Assembly: GCA_030595455.1 (NCBI GenBank)
Contig: JAUVDF010000063.1
Location: forward strand, 1-6,217
Reading direction: 5' to 3'
Source of the DNA: Fidelibacterota bacterium
Lineage (GTDB): Bacteria; Fidelibacterota; UBA8477; JABMPR01
DNA length: 6,217 nucleotides
Shown in pieces: positions 6,201-6,217 of the stretch. Numbering within the stretch: the first letter of the stretch is position 1; each line of letters opens with the position of its first letter. The notes under the pieces are model-generated. The model did no database searches and was not told where the DNA came from. It was given only the letters and a program-made list of their open reading frames with translations. A program made the translations under genes and the position numbers.

Positions 6201-6217
6201 CTACCGTGTGTTTATGC
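148..6217 (+). CDS. Giant secreted multi-domain beta-rich surface protein (LamG, carboxypeptidase-regulatory-like, FN3-like and Big_5-like domains), 3' end beyond the window
   Basis: An uninterrupted reading frame of 2023 full codons opens at the ATG at 148 behind AGGAGG and has no stop before the right edge. Later in-frame Met codons (residues 20, 23, 32) lie inside the signal peptide and have no better ribosome binding site. The protein is predicted to be exported and then built from a chain of beta-sandwich domains: GFW module, FN3-like, carboxypeptidase-regulatory-like with a nested LamG, two more regulatory-like domains, a central LRDPPGD/PWEP module, a Big_5-like domain, and C-terminal GDECRG and GW repeats. 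No transmembrane helix other than the signal peptide, and no enzyme active-site motif, was seen. The likely role is at the cell surface or outside the cell, in adhesion or ligand binding; this is inferred only from domain types. The C terminus, where a type IX secretion sorting domain or other anchor would be expected in FCB-group bacteria, is not in the window. I know of no established gene name. Confidence 0.95.
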   Translation, partial: MRTKRNKEISIASWRAWIGMPLMGLILPGFLMAQTSSSEYQITQHSDVLGGQAVLTNTITTSAGPATMTITAGQAVVGDMAHSGFSTNLGFWSFYLKEPDAPLVDASDGESEHPASIYISAVQDVLSPPATGEYTQDTWILTRDGGPLQILTMNVPSATDGEAIFPGKLYSYGVTTSNSFGVSPEGFDIGFTLPNGIISGRVRTPGPTPGAPWTPEGNPVADVEVSLLPILGKSALLDGQNDFISIDSWYENEISESFTIELWINIMDTSGNSKIMDMGDRFQLEHNNTTLAASIGAIALSTALPSLQAWHHIACVMDTNMFYLYLNSVAVDSASCTTIPVGEEIRIGKNRLGGEYYDGWVDDIRVWNSAREQSQILKNMERALFGDEANLIGYWRFDEGLNNISYDATSPRELAVLEGATWHDSIPTVKLSAFTDTDGYYEIRNVWYETADANGTTYTVAPAKANHAFFTPADDQVTLTRIPGEAEASDVKFLDESLFTVSGTLIYGGTNCAVVHAEILVDSASTRPETFTNSYGKYTLDFEPDAEGHLTVRFGGHWVYDTTTFIGTDDIVIDTSYVDGHTFHRGGIEQGFQVPPIEADIAGIHFENVHTESLYMDIGGGTCMLPIGDAEIILRASGGDCFADTAIIATGAGYQAISGLPPLEYEVIIKHATKTYIKFDNQNISLVDSSAHMELMYRDILRVSFSNFPWDVGCAVIAQHVKDSLKVTVYEEYGGYDDVILDSCFINSFSVELRDDWSGIYTDPIPFGSDNGEFWYHFQAGIPNVLAGGDHPYEKELTIVIHDELGRFASDNVWAKITGRKISEGSEFASQPARTSEMPLFVLRDPPGDESYSFLAEDQTICRTISLEIEDEIADDNYTTVSLGVDFGLETGISSPFGSLLFSSELDITLDFNETWGGTQNDRSLDETEICITTSELFQTDGEGLIVGDEGDIYVGATLNLTFSQILDLSVAGCDVTIDTSYGISDMDGFHSFYVYSDYHIRRTLIPNLVSLRNHAAPEDSAKFAKSVIYWENLVQTNVDAKAAAIATDAVSNTGEALTNISFDALASYEYSTTTDSAVSHSTAVTISTYDGSGNDLGVTWSGVGVVGGFNETDTHTETNDTTDVSTYSHTVGFSLGDDDPGDAFTVDIKRDPVWGMPVFDLLAGRSSNPWEPKTFKRQWSSISISPPISVDNEPDAAVLFDVTLGNLSETGETWPYSLSAWNESNPDGAVIMINGIAISGTELSFEIDAGQTVNATMLVERGPVEYDYEALTLEFGPPGELEIADILGEDTQNSGVAEFTVRYIKPCSEVTLSFPEYDGWLINQSNGLSGQDSLRIDFSGFNKADSELVDITLEYTRTEEEEWFPGAVLTGIGSLPQAYSTLYWNTSSVPEGEYYIRARAACRLRNSYSELRMGTIDRTSPRILGVPEPADVILNSNDQIILTLTEDIDCDQVYPNSGELFFAHTGKAIAAEVTCSGNQLVITPATSVSNREIENQLLKAQVQFVKDLAGNILWDVNGNVLDTLAWEFTVDRNPLHWNVPELEQIAYLGEETIIPITLNNNGAAPAYFEFGQLFSLPDWVVAEPANGEVNSGGSMTVYLYLDPYMNMGNYQARIYAETPLGDEPLDLNIHTICRPPEWIVEASNYEHTMTLTAELSVQGSQSADIYDRLGAFVGDECRGVADMEHLERTDSVGVDESGQAIYETTHFYRTFLTAYSNEPLGDTLEFRIWDASHCDELWEMDETLVFQANTIVGSLIAPSAVNATGAIAQHVDLSQGWTWFSFNLQYGDMSFNQVFNLLEATAGDRIIAAETAAYAQYAEDLGWVGPLTDIAITNIDMYQADMVNPSSFPFVGFVINPENTTIGIESGWNRISYTPQVNMELPAALAGLTPSFNDQIKNQTGFAQYDTTYGWYGSLDYLTPGSGYMLRMAASDSLIYPSGYGLVASMPELVQKSEVLTKAVVCPWVVDKTKYLNNMTITALIESDTLGINSPEDAVVAFIGDECRGIGRPVYVPEIDAYRVFM
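253..438 (+). other. N-terminal GQ...GFW module of the mature protein (residues about 36-97)
   Basis: Just after the signal peptide comes a Thr-rich stretch with G50-G51, then AGQAVVGD (72-79) and TNLGFWSF (87-94). This resembles a short opening module I recall from secreted proteins of FCB-type bacteria, in which a GQ.xxG turn is followed by ..xGFW before the first Ig-like domain. Its function is not known to me. The assignment rests on pattern memory only. Confidence 0.5.
439..726 (+). other. Fibronectin type III-like domain (residues about 98-193)
   Basis: The segment starts EPDAP (98-102) with V104-ASDGE-like spacing typical of an FN3 A strand. It has the core Trp at about residue 139 (DTWILTRDGG) and closes with KLYSYGVTTSNSFGVSP (169-185), which matches the F-G strand pattern Y.Y.V.A.N..G.S of FN3 folds. 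FN3 domains are non-catalytic spacers or protein/glycan contacts in secreted bacterial proteins. It leads directly through LPNG (193-196) into the next beta-sandwich. Confidence 0.6.
733..1620 (+). other. Carboxypeptidase-regulatory-like beta-sandwich, split by an inserted LamG domain (residues 196-234 and 424-491)
   Basis: The first part shows the usual opening strands, IISGRV (197-202) then NPVADVEVSLLP (218-229), separated by a proline-rich loop (205-215). The strands that should follow straight away, a T-DG-Y-I motif, appear about 200 residues later as FTDTDGYYEIRNVWY (434-448) and then TYTVAPAKANHAFFTP, the usual closing strands before the next domain. The intervening 235-423 is a complete LamG domain. 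The carboxypeptidase-regulatory (transthyretin-like) fold is a non-enzymatic spacer widespread in secreted and outer-membrane proteins of Bacteroidetes and relatives. Confidence 0.65.
850..1416 (+). other. LamG/concanavalin A-like jelly-roll domain (residues about 235-423)
   Basis: The core LamG signature is clear and in order: ALLDGQNDFISI (235-246), FTIELWIN (258-265), LQAWHHIACVMD (307-318), FYLYLNSVAVDS (322-333), IRIGKNRLGGEYYDG (345-359), WVDDIRVWNSAR (360-371) and LIGYWRFDEG (391-400), closing near GATWHDS (419-425). All strands of the jelly roll seem present. Domains of this type in secreted bacterial proteins often bind carbohydrates or other ligands, sometimes with calcium. The ligand here cannot be read from the sequence. 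This is the most confidently recognised domain in the window and the best candidate for a binding head. Confidence 0.88.
1639..1917 (+). other. Second carboxypeptidase-regulatory-like domain (residues about 498-590)
   Basis: FTVSGTLIYGGTNC (499-512) begins the fold, followed by the paired strand AEILVDS (517-523), the turn TNSYGKYTLDFEP (532-544) in place of the usual T-D-G-Y, and EGHLTVRFGGHWV (547-559). Such domains usually occur in tandem as rigid rods. This one follows its predecessor without a linker (SDVKFLDES at 489-497 is the typical lead-in). Function beyond spacing is unknown. Confidence 0.55.
1945..2226 (+). other. Third carboxypeptidase-regulatory-like domain, divergent (residues about 600-693)
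   Basis: The order of strands is IAGIHF (601-606), C623-MLPIGDAEIILRAS (624-637), G651-AGYQAISGLPPLEYEVIIKH (652-671). G.Y...GLPPLEY.V is the usual closing pattern of the fold, with the final strand running into NISLVDSSA. Two cysteines (C623, C641) flank the IGDAEI strand and could pair in an exported protein, but this is a guess. It is the third such fold in succession, and the most divergent. Confidence 0.45.
2227..2670 (+). other. Unassigned beta-rich segment (residues about 694-841)
   Basis: I cannot assign this stretch to a named family. It contains alternating hydrophobic strands (ILRVSF, SLKVTVYEEY, ELTIVIHDELG), three cysteines (C715, C746 and neighbourhood) and a WYHFQAGIPNVLAGGDHPYEKEL motif (775-797). 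It resembles the segment that precedes the LRDPPGD block in other large FCB-type secreted proteins as I remember them, so it is probably part of the same conserved unit rather than filler. Confidence 0.4.
2671..3675 (+). other. Central conserved module from LRDPPGD to PWEP (residues about 842-1176)
   Basis: The module opens with VLRDPPGDESYSFL (842-855), passes through EGDIYVGATLNLTF (951-962) and HIRRTLIPNLVSL (1001-1013), and has one likely helix, ENLVQTNVDAKAAAIATDA (1032-1050). It then enters a long Ser/Thr-rich alternating stretch (1068-1135) and ends with LGDDDPGDAFTVDI (1136-1149), DPVWGMPVFDLLAGRSSNPWEP (1152-1173). I recall these phrases as a conserved unit of very large secreted proteins in Bacteroidetes-related bacteria, but I know of no solved function. 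Its length (about 335 residues) and lack of any catalytic triad suggest structure or binding. The usual SCPWE is SSNPWE here, so the cysteine I expect is absent (N1169). Confidence 0.5.
3676..4017 (+). other. Unassigned beta-sandwich following the PWEP motif (residues about 1177-1290)
   Basis: Recognisable phrases are VDNEPDAAVLFDVTLGNLSETGE (1191-1213), NPDGAVIMINGIAI (1226-1239) and TMLVERGPVEYDYEALTLEF (1257-1276). The first resembles the A and B strands of an Ig-like fold measuring a difference between terms; the last is a conserved closing strand (ERGP.EYDYE) I recall following PWEP blocks. There are no cysteines in this segment. The role is unknown and probably structural. Confidence 0.4.
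4024..4395 (+). other. Unassigned beta-rich domain ending in an FN3-like YxIRA strand (residues about 1293-1416)
   Basis: The segment reads AEFTVRYIKPCSEVTLSFP (1298-1316), SLRIDFSGF (1335-1343), DITLEYTRTEEEEW (1351-1364), STLYWNTSSVPEGEYYIRARAAC (1382-1404). The phrase W-T-S-x-P-EGEYYIRARA is the typical closing strand of Ig/FN3-like folds that report a directed quantity, with C1303 and C1404 possibly paired. An acidic run, EEEE at 1360-1363, lies on a presumed loop. No named family could be assigned. Confidence 0.4.
4396..4743 (+). other. SbsA Ig-like (Big_5-type) domain (residues about 1417-1532)
   Basis: IDRTSPRILGVPEPADVIL (1417-1435) followed by DQIILTLTEDIDCDQV (1438-1453) is the standard opening of Big_5/SbsA-type Ig-like domains: P.V....P..g......I.i.FsE.vd. 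The fold closes with LVITPATSVSNREIENQ (1481-1497), the paired D-x-x-GN turn KDLAGNILWD (1507-1516) and AWEFTVDRNPLHW (1526-1538). These domains are common spacers in cell-surface and S-layer-associated proteins. The order of motifs and the length of about 115 residues fit well. Confidence 0.65.
4744..5052 (+). other. Ig-like spacer of the 'difference between means' type (residues about 1533-1635)
   Basis: IAYLGEETIIPITLNNNGAAPAYFEF (1547-1571) shows two strands with an N-N-N-G turn, as in Ig-like folds that follow Big_5 in surface proteins. SLPDWVVAEPANGEVNSGGSMTVYLYLDP (1576-1604) and NYQARIYAETPLGDEPLDLNI (1610-1630) supply the later strands. W.V.P..G.v..G.s..v.l.ld is the pattern seen in BACON- or ASH-like bacterial Ig domains, so the family is a guess. 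It leads straight into the first C-terminal repeat. Confidence 0.45.
5056..5442 (+). repeat. GDECRG module, copy 1 (residues about 1637-1765)
   Basis: PEWIVEASNYEHTMTLTAEL (1637-1656), then GAFVGDECRGVAD (1671-1683), HFYRTFLTAYSN (1706-1717), LEFRIWDAS (1724-1732) and LVFQANTIVGSL (1746-1757). It matches the start of a second module at 6037-6216 with identical spacing: W1639/W1965, Y1646/Y1972, M1650/M1976, D1668/D1994, A1672/A1998 and C1678/C2004 are all 326 residues apart. AF.GDECRG modules recur near the C termini of large secreted proteins of FCB-type bacteria; their function is not known to me. Confidence 0.68.
5455..5712 (+). repeat. GW module, copy A (residues about 1770-1855)
   Basis: The unit starts with LSQGWTWFSFNL (1774-1785), continues with a helix-like QVFNLLEAT (1794-1802), then GDRII (1804-1808), AYAQY (1814-1818) and the closing GWVGPL (1823-1828). 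Copy B follows immediately with the same order (GW, small-residue helix, D.I, FAQY, GWYGSL). The distance between the two GW motifs inside a unit is 46 residues here and 43 in copy B. I recall this module beside GDECRG domains in secreted proteins of Marinimicrobia-, Calditrichota- and Cloacimonadota-type bacteria. Role unknown, probably a compact structural domain. Confidence 0.6.
5734..5967 (+). repeat. GW module, copy B (residues about 1863-1940)
   Basis: IGIESGWNRISYTP (1863-1876) opens the unit, PAALAGLTPSFNDQIKNQT (1883-1901) is the expected helix and D.I segment, GFAQYD (1902-1907) and GWYGSLDYLTPGSGYMLRMA (1911-1930) close it, followed by DSLIYPSGYG. PGSGYMLR is more typical of the family's usual ending than copy A, whose end has diverged to TNIDMYQADM. 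Copies A and B keep only their key aromatic and glycine positions, so the duplication is old. Confidence 0.62.
6037..6216 (+). repeat. GDECRG module, copy 2, truncated by the window edge (residues 1964-2023)
   Basis: The module begins PWVVDKTKYLNNMTITALIE (1964-1983) and reaches AFIGDECRGIGRPVYV (1998-2013), then IDAYRVFM where the window ends. It aligns without gaps with the module at 5056-5442 up to the GDECRG motif, and IGRPVYV is closer to the form I recall as usual than copy 1's VADMEHL. About half of the module should continue to the right, probably followed by further repeats or the C-terminal sorting domain. Confidence 0.65.

Noticed and set aside
148..6217. A broken gene or frameshift, suspected because of the very long frame
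   Set aside because: I read every codon from 148 to 6216 in one frame with no stop, and domain motifs continue in the same frame throughout. The gene is intact in the window.

Overview
The window is almost entirely one very large plus-strand open reading frame. It begins at an ATG at 148, preceded by a strong AGGAGG ribosome binding site, and is still open at base 6217: 2023 complete codons with no in-frame stop. Everything readable in the translation describes an exported, multi-domain, beta-rich surface or extracellular protein. I see no catalytic motif, RNA gene, mobile element or CRISPR array.

Organism: the domain vocabulary is one I associate with giant secreted proteins of the Fibrobacteres-Chlorobi-Bacteroidetes (FCB) group and its uncultured relatives (Marinimicrobia, Calditrichota, Cloacimonadota). 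It includes an LRDPPGD block, a DDDPGD...PVF...AGRSS.PWEP block, AF.GDECRG modules and GW...GW.G modules. Base composition looks middling (about mid-40s % G+C by eye), and the standard genetic code fits. The strong Shine-Dalgarno sequence is less typical of Bacteroidetes proper, so a Marinimicrobia- or Calditrichota-like bacterium is my best guess. This is inference, not proof.

Layout: bases 1-147 are a short leader. It may hold the last 31 codons of an upstream gene (stop at 95-97), a 7-bp inverted repeat at 91-114 and the ribosome binding site at 137-143. The protein then reads as follows: signal peptide (residues 1-33); N-terminal module ending in GFW (36-97); fibronectin-III-like domain (98-193); a carboxypeptidase-regulatory-like beta-sandwich (196-491) with a whole LamG/concanavalin-like domain inserted in it (235-423); two more carboxypeptidase-regulatory-like domains (498-590, 600-693); an unassigned beta-rich stretch (694-841); a central LRDPPGD-to-PWEP module containing a Ser/Thr-rich alternating segment (842-1176); two more unassigned beta-rich domains (1177-1290, 1293-1416); an SbsA/Big_5-type Ig-like domain (1417-1532); an Ig-like spacer (1533-1635); and a C-terminal repeat region in the order GDECRG module, GW module, GW module, GDECRG module. 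The last module is cut by the window edge.

Taken together, the parts suggest a long stalk of beta-sandwich domains carrying a potential glycan- or ligand-binding LamG head near the N terminus. A sorting or anchoring signal, possibly a type IX secretion domain, would be expected beyond the window. The biological role (adhesion, polymer binding, cell-surface structure) cannot be decided from the sequence.
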